Part shown: in pieces, positions 33,059-44,646 of the stretch
Position numbering within the stretch: position 1 is the stretch's first letter
How the letters are laid out: every line of letters begins with the position of its first letter
Origin: Phellopilus nigrolimitatus
Taxonomy: Eukaryota; Basidiomycota; Agaricomycetes; Hymenochaetales; Hymenochaetaceae
Length of the DNA stretch: 64,000 bases
Direction of reading: 5' to 3'
Assembly (NCBI GenBank): GCA_021029095.1
Contig: JAJOHG010000089.1
Coordinates: forward strand, 1-64,000
Translations under genes and position numbers: made by a program
The notes under the pieces: generated by a model
The model's input: only the letters and a program-made list of their open reading frames with translations
Told to the model about the DNA's origin: nothing
The model's database searches: none

Positions 33059-33722
33059 CGATCAAAATTAATTGATTTTATTTATTTTATTTTTCATTCG
33101 AACGGCGCCTCAATTTTCGGCCAGAAGTTGAAGCGTCCCGGATCCTGTAGCTATCTTTTCATTGACCACGAGCGTGCCTACGTAAATCCCTCCGAGACCC
33201 AAGTAAATCGTATGGTGTACACGTACAGACAGTAGTATCGTATCTACACCCGCCGGCCGCGTGCGGCGCGCGGCCGGCGGTCTACAATTAATGACGGATC
33301 TTACGCGTATCGTATTTCGGACGGGGACGCTTTCAACAAAAAAAAAAGGTAGCGAGACAGAAGAGATAGAAGCAAACGGGAAACTGGGCCAACCGATACA
33401 GTTGCGACTCGAACATATAAAGTAGCGGAGAGGAAGGGAAAACAAGAAGAAACGGAGCAGGATATAAAGGCAGAAGAGCGTCGACGGGAGGGCGGTTGAT
33501 TAGAGCGGGCGCAGGCGCGGACGGGCATATACGGTTACGGTATTCATAAATAGATGGGTGGGGCGACATGGGACCTGGGTCATGAATGCATGCGGAGCGT
33601 GGCGACGAGGACAAGCAAAAAAGCGGATATGCAAGCATGCAGACGGACGAACGGACGGACGAACGAACGGGCAGGAAAAGTAAAAAAGCAAGCGGACACA
33701 AGCGCACAACGAAAAAACAGAA

Positions 33723-35503
33723 CTACGCAGCCGAGAGGTCCGGCGCGGGGCCACACGCCAGCGTGGCCTGCGCGCTGTGCACGCCGCCCGGCGCGATGCT
33801 GCCCGCGCCCGTACCGTCCGAGTCGTACGCGCTCGAGCCCGAGTCCCCGGCGTGGTGCCCACCATGGCCCCCACTCCCGTTCCCGTTCCCATTTGCGTGG
33901 TGCCCGTTGGACGGCCCGTCCAGCGGGTTCGGCTTCGCCTGGCCGTTCGCCTTTTGCGCCCTGACGGCCTGCTCGTGCGTCCGCCGGCATTCAGCACTGC
34001 CCTTAGCCCCGAGGTGGCGCTGCACGTGCATCGCCGCATCACGGAAAAAGATGTTCGTTAGCGCAGTTTAGAGCGTTTCCCCGGCGTAAGCGGCCAATTG
34101 GACCAAGGCGGTAAAGTGCGTTTATTTCGACGTCGGCAAAGCGTTCAGCGCGGCGACGAGTTTTCATGCCAGTATTTCGGCGTTCCAAACGAGCGAGCGT
34201 AAGCGTAAAAACGACGGAGAACGCGCGCGAGAGCGTAAAATATGAGTGCAAGGGAGAAAAGGGCAAAAGTGAAAAATGAGCCAGTATTCGTGATTCTCGG
34301 ACGTAAGACGACGCGAACAAGCGCGAAACAAAAGAGGGGCGAATGACAGTGGCGGCGGAGAAGCCGAACAGTTAGGCCAAATTGACTTTGTTCTGATGAC
34401 TCGGGGGGAAAACACAGGTGGAAAAGGGGAATGGAGAAGTAAGAAAAGGGACAGGACGTACGTTGAGCGCGCCGTAGAGTCTGCTGAAAGGCCTCCCGCA
34501 GCCATGACACGCAGTTGATGTTGTCCGAGACGAGTGCGTCGCCTGATGCCGCCTAATTTAGAAAATTGATACGAGCATCGTCAGATCCGTAGTCTCGACT
34601 GGGATAGCGCTGAGGCGCACGTACTTGCAATCATGCTTACGCGCGAAACCTTTGTTACACCCGGGCCACTCGCATACATACGGGCGCTCCTCCGTGTGAG
34701 ACCGGAGATGGTCTGTAAGCGTGAGCGGCGGCGGCGCGGCGCGCGCGTCCGTTTAGCATTGCATTTTGAGAAGAAAATGAAGACGTAAAAAAATAAAGAC
34801 GTAAAAATGAAAAAACCGGAAAAAGCCCTTGCTTCTACACGACATCTCGGCAGTTTTCGAAGAAAGACAGAAAGAAGTGGGAAGACAAACAAGGGGAAGA
34901 CAAAGGGAGACAGAAGAGGCCAGAAGATAACGCGATAACGCGATAATAGAAAGAGAAAAAAACAAATTAACACGCACGCTCACCAAATATACCCCGTTCT
35001 CGTTGTCGCCGGGGCCGACGGACTGCGCGCCGGAGTGGGGCCGCTGCTTCACGCCTATCGCGCCGGGGGAGCCGCCGTTCATTGTATGCGCGTGCTCGCG
35101 GTAGGGGTACGCGGGGTGCCAGGGATGGTAAGGCACGGGCGCGGCGGCGTACGCGGCGCGCACGCCGTTCATCTGCGGGGCGCCGCCGCTGCCGACGCTG
35201 CCGCTGAGCGGAGGGGGCGGCATGAGTGGCGCGGGGGGCTGCTGCTGCTGCTGCTGCTGCATGCCGAGCGGGCTCATCGGGAGGCCGAGCGCCGGCGAAG
35301 AGTCTTCGAGCTGTGGGCGGGCGTGAGCGAGCGAGTGGACGGGCGGGTGGGAATGGGAATGGGATGGGTGCGAGGGAAGGGGAGAAGCGCGGGACGGCGG
35401 CGGTTTCTACGAGAGCGGGAAGAAGGAAGAAGGAAGAAAGGAGCGATATGAAGACGGGAGTGCGCACCTGCTCGATATGAGCCTTGGGACTTTCTGACCT
35501 CAT
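33723..35503 (-). CDS. C2H2 zinc-finger transcription factor, AmdX/Crz1-like fingers
   Basis: The start is ATG at 35503 ([12 protein letters not shown]). A 157-base intron (35467-35311) follows, then an exon of 35310-34984 rich in Gln/Pro (a run of seven [14 protein letters not shown]). The zinc-finger exons are 34712-34625 ([29 protein letters not shown]) and 34552-34462 ([24 protein letters not shown]). The last exon, 34019-33723, begins [19 protein letters not shown] and ends in a Gly/Asn/His-rich tail. These give one full finger (C-x4-C...H-x3-H) and a second (C-x2-C...H). The pattern FSRL..ALNRHL with a Cys after it is common in fungal nuclear regulators. Oddities: the first finger has only its second half (no Cys pair), the junction 34983-34713 does not keep phase with any donor I can find, and the last intron is long (442 bases). 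The 3' exons are firmer than the middle. Confidence 0.6.
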
Positions 35504-36086
35504 CGCTGTTCTTCTGGCGTTGGGGGGACATTCGTACTTGGGGAGCGTGATGATGACGATGATGATGATGCAGACGCACAGATGGGCTGCTGTGGATCAT
35601 TTTAAAACTTAACAAGCCCCCGCCCGTCCCGATCCGGCCTAGCTCCGTTCCCCCGTCCCTGAGCCAGCCTCGATTTTGCGCCCGTTTCTGCCAATTTGCT
35701 TCCGTCAAACGGCGAAGCGCAGCCTGTGCGATCTTGCATTTTTTGATCGGGGATCACCCACCAGATTTACAGTTCACCTTTTCTTCCCACAGTACCCAGC
35801 TGCATTGTCTATTGCTTCTGCTGCCAGCCAGCCACAGATCGCACCCGCACCCACCGCCCCTTCCTTCCCTCACATATGCCAATCAAACAAACACATACAT
35901 ACATGCACCCTGGGCTTGCCACCATCCGGCCTGCAATTCCGGCACCTTCTCTCATTCCCTTTCATGCTCACCGGAGCAAAAAAAAAAAAAGCAAGGCAAT
36001 CGGCTCCGCCGCGCAGCACAGGCACAGGCCGGCCGTCCAGAAACGCAATTCGAAATTCACGTACAGTAGACGTCTCGCCCTCACTG

Positions 36087-36362
36087 TTAAGCAGGTTCTT
36101 CAGCCTCATGTTCCTGTGGCTGTGTTTCGCAGGCACGACGCCCGCGGAGGTTGGTGACGGCGCCGTGGACGACAACGGAAGCATGCGGAAAGACGCGATC
36201 TGCTGGGAGCTTTGCCTTAGGTGGCCACTCTGTGCAGAGCGGGGATGAAATTGAGTTTGAATGCAAAGGCTTGGGAGAGATTGCGGACACTGTCGAGGTA
36301 GGTAAGGCCTTCGGGGGCGGGGATGCGAAGACGACCACGAGGATGGCGCATAGAAGCAACAT
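36087..36362 (-). CDS. Small secreted-protein-like ORF (91 aa)
   Basis: It starts with ATG at 36362. The N-terminus MLLLCAILVVVFASPPPKAL looks like a signal peptide with cleavage after FAS. The remaining ~75 residues are Pro/Ser-rich with only two Cys. There is no intron and no family is recognised. It overlaps longer antisense ORFs that look like chance. The region is low in complexity, so it may be spurious. Confidence 0.3.
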   Translation of the reverse strand: MLLLCAILVVVFASPPPKALPTSTVSAISPKPLHSNSISSPLCTEWPPKAKLPADRVFPHASVVVHGAVTNLRGRRACETQPQEHEAEEPA

Positions 36363-36509
36363 TTAGATCCTAGCGGGACACGAAGCCAAGACAAAATTAG
36401 ATGTGGTATGCCGCAAATCCTGCGTGAGAACACCGATTACGGATGCCATCGAATTTTCAAAGTCATTCAACTAACCATATCGGGCACTTCGAGGTACAAG
36501 GAACATGTA

Positions 36510-37257
36510 CAGGTGGTCAGACTCAGAAAGTTTTCGGCCCCCCTAAAAAAGGAAAGTGGTTCTCTTCTGCGTAGAAAAACGTCAAGAAATGCCTTGTAAC
36601 TATGCGAGCCTTTGCCTTAGATACATATTGATTTCTTTTTCTGGATGAGTTGAGCTGGCAGCGTACCATAAACAATGGTGAGTGGCGCCGCGAAACGACG
36701 CCGCGTCGTGCGCTATGCAGGCGGGAACCGCCTTCCTTTTACAGGGTTTCCGGAAAACCTTGTCAGTACGCACTTTTTTTTGCAACTTTTGTACCGTATC
36801 CTCATTTGGCAGGAGCTACTAAAAATGGCAGGAGATACTCAATTTAGTAGTAAGTTCTTAATGCGGACGCAGCCATGTGCGGGTAATCGGCGCGTGGACA
36901 GCACGTCCAGATTGTGCTGCCAGCGGCAAAGACTGCGTTCAGAGAAGTCAAGGATCTCACAGATGTCATCAGGAACATAGCCATTATCATATAGCCAGAT
37001 TCCGCGCATTTTTATACATATCTCCACTGATCTTTCGGAAGGGCATGAGTGCTACTGAAGTCTTTCATAACCACGCGCCGATCACCCGCATATGGCTGCG
37101 TCCGCATTAAGAACTTACTACTAAATTGTGTATCTCTTGCCATTTTGAGTAACTCCTGCCAAATGGAGATACGGTACAAGAGTTGCAAAAAAAGTGCGTA
37201 CTGACAAGGTTTTCCGGAAACCCTGTAAGTTGGGCCAAAGACTTTTCTGACCACCTG
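36510..37257 (-). mobile_element. Tc1/mariner-type element relic with TA target duplication
   Basis: The ends are CAGGTGGTCAG at 36510 and CTGACCACCTG ending at 37257, each next to TA (36508-36509 and 37258-37259). Inside are longer inverted arms (about 36735-36890 against 37085-37230) containing GTTTCCGGAAAACCTTGTCA and TCTTAATGCGGACGCAGCCA. A transposase remnant lies between the arms. At 748 bp it is far shorter than an autonomous element (about 1.3-2 kb). Confidence 0.7.
36839..37108 (-). pseudogene. N-terminal HTH fragment of a Tc1/mariner transposase
   Basis: The minus strand reads MRTQPYAGDRRVVMKDFSST, HALPKDQWRYV, then, after a stop codon, KMRGIWLYDNGYVPDDIC and EILDFSERSLCRWQHNLD. 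The second part is a classic helix-turn-helix of fungal Tc1/mariner transposases (…GY.P.DI…L..SERS..RWQ.NL). The DDE catalytic domain is entirely absent; after LD the frame runs into the inverted arm and stops. It cannot be active, but names the superfamily of the element. Confidence 0.6.
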
Positions 37258-37323
37258 TACCTTAAGGTGTTACATAAGGCCAAGAACACTCAAATAACAT
37301 GTGGGGTGCCCACATATTAGGGA

Positions 37324-37344
37324 GGGGGGGGGGGGGGGGGGGGG
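37324..37344 (+). repeat. Poly(G) tract, 21 bases
   Basis: An uninterrupted run of G just right of the Tc1/mariner relic. From here to 39890 I see no gene: only short ORFs with no family motifs. Confidence 0.9.
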
Positions 37345-39891
37345 AAGCTTGTGTGACTAAGGCTTTATCTGAGTTCTTTTATGCTCCAATACCCGTGGGT
37401 ACCTGTGAGCAGATCCGTGGGAAACGGATTGTCGTGGGTCGAGAATTTGTGATTTTTCAATACCCGCAGGTAGTTCACGGATTTTCAAGGACAGAGCAGC
37501 ACCAGTATATTCATTTGTATATTATGTGTATGTACGGTATATACATAGCAGTGTCATCGTTTGTCGCCATCAATCAATTACATGAAGGATTGATGTACAT
37601 CCTGTAGCGGCGGCAGCACGCAATGACAGTGTCGGTGACAAGTGGGACCGGAGTATCACCCTCCTTGAGCGAGCGGTACGGCATGAGGACAAGCCCAAGT
37701 TGAGCAGCGCGGGGTTGTTATCGGAACCGCGTTCATCGTGCAGCACTGGTTAGATGGGTCTACGTTCGCGTGCGGCGATGGTGGGATTCGACAGCAAGCG
37801 GATCTCAGGAGGCCTAGCTAAACGGCGAACTGGGAAAGCGGAGCTGAAACACGATCGTCCCGTGCTCCCATGCCCAGCGCTCCTGTACTGCGCATATTTG
37901 ATTGTCTAAGGCCCAATGACGGTCATCCCAAAATCTGAATGGTAAGAGACGGTAAGTGCGTACGCGCCGAGTACATGCTGCTCGCTTCGCACATAGCGTC
38001 CATGTTTCCGTCCGCCGTGTAGTAGCATCCAGCTAATAGAATGTATGCTGCATGGGCTTCGTCGGGAAAGCAGGGGGGAAAAGCGGATGAACTGAGCTCA
38101 GATTATTTTTATATTGAATTACTGGCCAGCATTGAGCAATGTATGAATGGTGGCGGGAAATCGCGAAGAGGAATGACTGAAGCATGTACATGATCGCACC
38201 TGATTTAGGAATCTGTACTCGTTCCCGTAGCTATTACCTCAAGAGAACCGCAGGATGGCTATCCAATTCATCGTAGCCTCGTAGATCGACATGCGATTGG
38301 TGCCGCCGGAAGGTTAAGATTCAAGTTGATGAGAACCCGGAACGTTTGAATTAAGAAGATTGGTGAGCTGTCGATTGGCAAAGATTCAAGGGTGAGGTCG
38401 GGCACGCCTTTCCACAATGTTGTGTGGCTCGTACAGGGTCAAAGGTGGACGCGGCAGCAGAGGCGGATCAGCCTCGTAAGGTTGTAAAAATTAAAATAAA
38501 CTTCATGCAAAGCAAAAGTGTTCGCTGAGTTTGAATTGAATGCGCGCCGGTTCGGCTCGCTTCAAGCCAGCCCGGTGGCGCAATTTTTGCTATCGCCTGG
38601 AAATTCTTCTGAAATTCTCCCGTTGTGAATGCTCTCCTTACACACGCGTTGTCAGCGCTCGATTGTTGGAGTCTGTGTGATGCTTCTGGACCATATGTAT
38701 TCATTCTCGGTGTCCTCGGATCCAGCTACCAGGATTCTGGTGTGGCGTCGATGTCAATCTACTATTATTCTACGATCTCACCTGCAAATTCAAGTGCGTC
38801 TTCTCCCGTGTTTCGATGAAAGTGTCTCGATCTCAGGCTAAACTGAAAAATGCGCACGATAAATTATCTCTCTGCGACGTCGCGTACGTTGGAGGCTGGA
38901 CACCGGTATGCAGGCATAGTGCGAATGTCTACACACTGGACCCTTGCCCCTTTCAATTTACTCTAGGCAACTTCGGCCACGCAGCGATTGAGGTTCAGAC
39001 TCAGCATGATTCATCGATTCATTGAACAGGGGAATCAATGGGAGTGGATCCGTTGGCGAAGTTCGAGCTTGTTAGGCAAGCGTGCGCACGTCTCCTTTCG
39101 CCCTAACCGCATCCACACGGGCCAGTGTTCCGAGAGGTTGCCCTGTCTGTCACTTCCAGCTCTTTTACCTCGTTTCCGGCGCACAAAGTGCGCCTTTCCA
39201 GGGTCTTTTGCTCTTCTCCTTTCGACGCGCGTCGAGACGACGATCATCAGCCTCGCAGTCCTCGACGCGTTCTGCGTTCTCCTTCGCGGTAGCTAGACCG
39301 TGCACACTTCTGTTGGCTCTCCAATCTTGACGTGATGTTCCATGTTCCTTTCGTATTCGATTGGATAGGGTTGGATAGCCCTTACATACAGCGATATTTT
39401 TGCACGCCTCGATGACACACCTCGAATCTATCGAGTCCACTGGATCGTTCGGAACGTACATACCTGTATCCACGCAGCGGAGCGAGAAATGAGCGCAGTG
39501 CTACTGCGAACCACGCGCTACTCGTTATAATACGCGCCGTCATTGCCGGATGTTTGCTAGATTCCTTTGATCCCCTGCCCCTCCCGATCCACTACTAGCC
39601 ACTGCTGTCCTGAACACCTGCCTTCTTCCGCAACTTCTCGGCCCTACGCGCTGTGTAAACTCCCGACTGGTCCAAAGCTACGAGTGACGACAGTATCGTC
39701 GAGCTCCCCCTAGATCATTAAGTGTTCATCAGCGGCGATACTATCAAAGTTTCAAATCCGACGACGCGCGGTGCTCCATTTTATACATAGCTGTCCTGTC
39801 GCAGGCTTGCATTTGCAGTTTGACTTCCCGCTTTGTATCCTTCCTAGCTTTCTCTCGTCCCTTCCGTCCCGCCGTCCGTTTCTCGACTCGT

Positions 39892-42183
39892 ATGGCACTT
39901 GAAGTGTCAATGAATATTCAACACCATCCGCCGCCCGACTATAGAGAGCAATACCCTACCTATGCTTGGTCTGATGCGTCATCTGCTACTTCTTCTGGCG
40001 GCGTGTATGTTGCCGATGCCAACGAACCCGCCAACGCACTCTACACCGCATCTTCTTCCTCTTCGCAGCCTGACACTTATGGCAGTATGTCGCCTTTTAT
40101 ACGTATCCTGTCTTCTCCCGTTCCTTTTTTTGCTTGTTGAAAATCGCTCCTTAACGCTTAATTTTCTGACGTGTCGATCTTCAGGCTTCATGAGCCCGCC
40201 TCAGCTCTCCCAGGCGCAGGCGCAAGGGGTGCAACCGTCCTCGGCGATGTATCAGTCTGTGCAGATTTCGAACAATGTACAAGCACAACGCTCCGCCTCG
40301 TCCCTACAGTATGCGCTGCGGCCGAGCGCCCATCAGTCTCCGCTCTCGGCACTATCGTTTGGAAATTATGAAATGGGAGCGAGCGGGAGCTCGAGCTCGC
40401 GGTCCTTCGCCCAGGGCCCTTTTTCTTCGGTCGGCATGATGAACACCTCCCATTCTCTTCCTCACTCGAACGCACATAATCATCCGGCGAAGTCCTGGCC
40501 TGACAATCTTTTTACTATCGAAGACACGACATCGCACTTTCGCGAGGGCTCATCCGACTCCGACCCGCACTCCCCAGACCCCGCGCGGCGAGGTTCGAAT
40601 AACTATGGATCGCGCCCTATGGCGGGGACCTCGGCGGCGGCCGCTGGGCTGAGCCCGGCTTCCCATAATTATCACAATTATCCGAATTCGAGGCATGTCG
40701 TGAAGGCAGACCCAGACGAGTCCGACCTAAATGCTCGGTTTATCCTCGAGCACCCCGCCTTCCCGCCCGTGCCGCACACAGTTGTATTGTCTGCGCCTGT
40801 AAGCTCTGGCGACGGCACTGTCTCGCCCAGCTTGCCCAGCTCCCCCTTCATGGGAAGCGTCTCATTCGGTCTCGGGGACGCGGACACCGAGCCGCATCTG
40901 CCGCACTCGCTGACCGCGCCGCTCCGCGCGGTGAACGCATCAAAAGAGATGCGCGCGCTGATGGGCGTGTTCCGGCTCGACCCGTTCACGACGCTCAACG
41001 GCATGCCCACAAAGGGCCTCGGCGGCGGCAGCGCAACGTGGGACGGCGGCGAGGCGGGCCCGCTCGAATACGAGCCCATCATGCTCGAGTTCCAGCTCTA
41101 CATCGAGGGCATGGAACTCGAGGACGTGGAGGACGGCGACGGCCCCGAGAACGCCATGGACGGCGACCAGGACACCGTGTCTGGCAGCGAAGACGGAGCG
41201 GACGCGAGGATGTACGGGGGCGACTATGCGGAAATTAGCCGCATAAGGCGGGCAGCCGAGCAAGAAGATGAGAAGTATGAGGCGCTCCCCGTATCTACGC
41301 GCTCGATTTTCGACCGCTATTTGGAGCAGCAACGCGTGGAGCGGCGAATGGGCAGCTCTTCGTACTCTACCGCTACAAGCGGCCTCAGGATTCCAGAGCG
41401 TACAGATGCGTATTCCAGTGGGGGAGGCAAGTTTCTTCTGTTTTATTTTATTTTATTCTGTTTATTCGATTATATATTAATCTAGCTTGCTTACAGCAGC
41501 GTCGCCTCATTCGCCATACGTATCGACGACGTCTTCCTCGACGCGTTCACCCCATCTCTCAGGCTACCAGACCATCCCCCAAGGGCTCTCGTACCAGTCA
41601 ATACCATCCCCGCACCAACAGCCCGCGACGCTCGAGCAGCTCCGCACAGGCCGCCCTCCGCGCCATGTCCTCGCACACGCAGGCACAGCAGTCGCTCGCC
41701 CTTTACCGCGTCGGCGCCGGCGCCGGCGCAGAAAACGTGACGTTCACGCCGACCCCCGCGAGCGTCGCCGCAGAAATGCACATGCTCGCCTCGCGTGCAC
41801 AGGGCCAGGGCCAGAGCCAAAGCCGCATGCGCGCGGGCGCGCCCGCGGCGCATGAGCTGGTCGGCCCGGCGTCCGTGTCCACCAGCGGCTCGCTTTCTCC
41901 TGTTTCCGGCCCAGCGCACCAGGGCCCGCCCGCGGGCGGCGGACAGGGATACCCACTGCACCCGCACGCACCTGCGGCGTTCGACGGGTCCGCGCTGCCG
42001 CGTACGATGTATGCGGACTACCAGGGAGCCGGCGGGCACCTCGTGCACGACAACACGACATATGCGCTGGCGGGTGCGAGCATCGCAGGCGCGAGCATTG
42101 CAGGTGCGCTCGGCAGCCCGAGCTCCGAACATAGTCAGGCTATGTCAAGGCGCTGGTCCGATGCGTCTCGCGTTCAAGGATGA
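39892..42183 (+). CDS. Ser/Pro-rich protein of unknown function with an acidic conserved core
   Basis: The start is ATG at 39892 (MALEVSMNIQHHPPPDYREQ). Exons: 39892-40084, 40185-41426 and 41497-42183. Intron 1 is a normal GT-AG. Intron 2 keeps frame only if it starts with GC at 41427 (AG|GCAAGT, the usual GC-AG donor), giving AASPHSPYVSTTSSSTRSPH. Low-complexity Ser/Pro/Gln sequence surrounds a denser core at about 40910-41350: EMRALMGVFRLDPFTTLNGM, EYEPIMLEFQLYIEGMELED, then an acidic run and IFDRYLEQQRVERR. In exon 3 the frame changes near 41646 (LEQLR to QAALRAMSSHTQ), which one extra A would explain. The end is TGA at 42181-42183. There are no membrane segments or known domains. It may be a nuclear regulator from its composition; I do not recognise it. 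Confidence 0.6.
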
Positions 42184-44646
42184 TTTCTTTCGTCCATCCG
42201 CTATTTGCCTTCGATGCGCCTATTACGCTCCCGGCTTTGTTAGCCTCTCGCTTCCCTTACGACTTTCATGACCTCTACGCATATCGACAGACCACTACGC
42301 AGGTCGAACAATAGCTCCTGTGTTTCTTGAAGACTTCCTGGCTGTAGCATATACATACCATCTCGCTATATTACTCTTGCTCTGTACTAAGATTCATGTT
42401 CGTCCGACTGCTTTCTTGGAACTGTTCCTTTCTTCCTCTGCCTGGTTTATTTTTCTCTCAATCTATTTCTCTTCTCGTTCCTTTGGGCTCGTAACTAGAC
42501 TCGCATCTAGGTTTTCCGCCCCGTTCTTCTTGCATTGACCACCCGTGTTTTGTGTGTTGGGCATCGCGATGGAACGGGCTCGGCGGCGGCCTGGGTGCGA
42601 GGCTAGTTTGCGTTTATATCAATTCTTTTTGGGCTCGGGATACATTGTACTCGTGAGAGGGAGGGGGAATCTATTGTTTTGATAATGATTTAGTCTCTGG
42701 ACGAGCGCACAAGCCAGGGTCACCCGGCCGTCACTCGTTCGTTCCCCGGACTGAATTAATTGCTGGACCTCATGGGCTATGAAACTGATCCCCCCCTTGC
42801 CACTCCCTCCGTTATTTATGTTTTAAAGCGCTCTGCCGTCCATTTCTACTGTACGACTGCTTTCTAGTCCTTTATGTAGCTTTTACCTTCCACGTTTCCC
42901 CCGCTGAACGTTGGCTGATCGCGAACTTCTCTAACCAATTTTCAAACCCGAGTTTCAGTCACAGCATTGCTTCTAAGCTCAGAGGGATCGATCGGAGAAC
43001 AAGTGAATTAATCCTTGCCGGAGATGTCCAAGCACAAGGCCTCAGCGATTCGGCCATCTCTCGGTTACATCAAGGCGCGCGCCAAGCGGCGGGAGGCGCT
43101 ATCACACATGAATACACGAAATTTTCACGGAGAGAATATCGACCCCTTGATTTTCACGGTCACCCGCCGGCACTGGCTCCCTGCTCCGCGGATCCCGTCG
43201 CTGAAGCTGGAGGGACCTTCCTGACTCGAAGGTATGGTCAGTGGCGATCCGCGGGTGACTCGTCGGGGTCGGTCCTTCGGACATTGCACGGCCCTGTTTC
43301 TTGTTGCTCTTTGGCCTGCGAGTGATAAAAACAGGGACGATCGGTTACGAAAGGTTGACTCGGTGTTCCATGCGATCTGACAGCGTATACAAACGTCGCG
43401 AGAACAGCGGCGAAGCCCCCTACGCGCCTATGGACGAATTCCATCATCATCACACCATTGAGCCCTAGGTCTCATGGGGAACGATCTTCGCCGGGTGATG
43501 AGGACTCCGACATTACCTACAACTCCATACGGGACGTCTGGTGACGTCTACGGGCTCGCCCATACGGTGCAGGAGCGGACTGCCTTCCATTGCGGAATCA
43601 CAGGCTTCGGGTGTGCACATAAATTTCGTGGGATACAGCGCAGGCTGGGGAGCAGCGAACGGACATGTGGAACCAGTAGGCGCTTTCCGGCGGAGATTGT
43701 AACAGGGGGGGAAAGAGGGAACGGGGGCAAGGCGTCCAACCACAGAGGGAAGGCCAAAAGGCGCCCCAATCGGGTACAGCATCGAATCGCTGCGGCTGTA
43801 GAAGTACAGGGGGCCGTAAGCAAGGTCCTTTGTTAAAGTCCCCTTTCTGACGTCTAGGCGGCTTATTTTGAGGTTGTTTAGCTAGGAATGAATTGCATGG
43901 TGTTCGGGTCGTTATATTACATTCGAAGCTCCTGCGTCAACGAGGACGCTTCGCAAGGGGCTGTTGTGTTCTTGAGGGTGTTTGCTTCTCACGCTTGCAG
44001 TACAGATGATTGGTCAAGTTCCTTTTGGCCAGGCCTAATATTTCTTTTGAAACAATGCGCGATCAGTTAGAGGAAAGCTTATAAGAACCATATACGGACA
44101 TCCGCACTTACATTTTTACTTGCTCTCCGCGGGTGCTCGAATCAACGAAGTCCTGAGTCTCTCTAACAAGTTGTCGATTCAGACCAATTCGCCATTTGCA
44201 ATAATGCAAGGGGTGCAAAGTATTTGCGATACCTCATTTAGGGAGCGCATAATCAACGCAAATATGATTTTTTAAAAATGGGATAAAAAAAGAAGACGAT
44301 TCGCATCCATCTGAAAATCACAGCAGCCGGTTTTTAAGAGGCACAGAAAGCATGTAGGACATACAAATTAGTCGAAAGCGCTCTGGTGGAAATTCTAGGT
44401 GAGTTCCATTATTACTGGAAGAGTTGTATCAGGAGGTCAACATCTCTTCTGCAGAGTTTCTGATAAATTTAAACACCGTGACTGTTGATTGCCGGTCTGA
44501 AGATTAGTATCTCACAGAAGATAGCAAATATAATACTCTGCGGCAGTTTTCAAATTGAAAAAAAAAACGATGGCCAATGAACGTCTCTTGGACAAGTTGA
44601 AAATTCTATTTGGACAAGAAGAACAACGCGGTAAGCTAACTCCTCT
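42184..44646. other. Intergenic stretch, no gene seen
   Basis: T-rich 3' flank at 42300-42530, then mixed sequence. The ORFs at about 43015-43850 lack any motif or intron pattern I can support. No RNA gene was recognised. Confidence 0.5.

Noticed and set aside
38468..39480. Several 60-100 codon ORFs
   Set aside because: No motif, no splice pattern, overlapping on both strands; consistent with chance.
43015..43836. Possible small genes between the Ser/Pro-rich gene and the CFA20 gene
   Set aside because: Products lack recognisable domains, and the ORFs on opposite strands overlap without a preferred frame.
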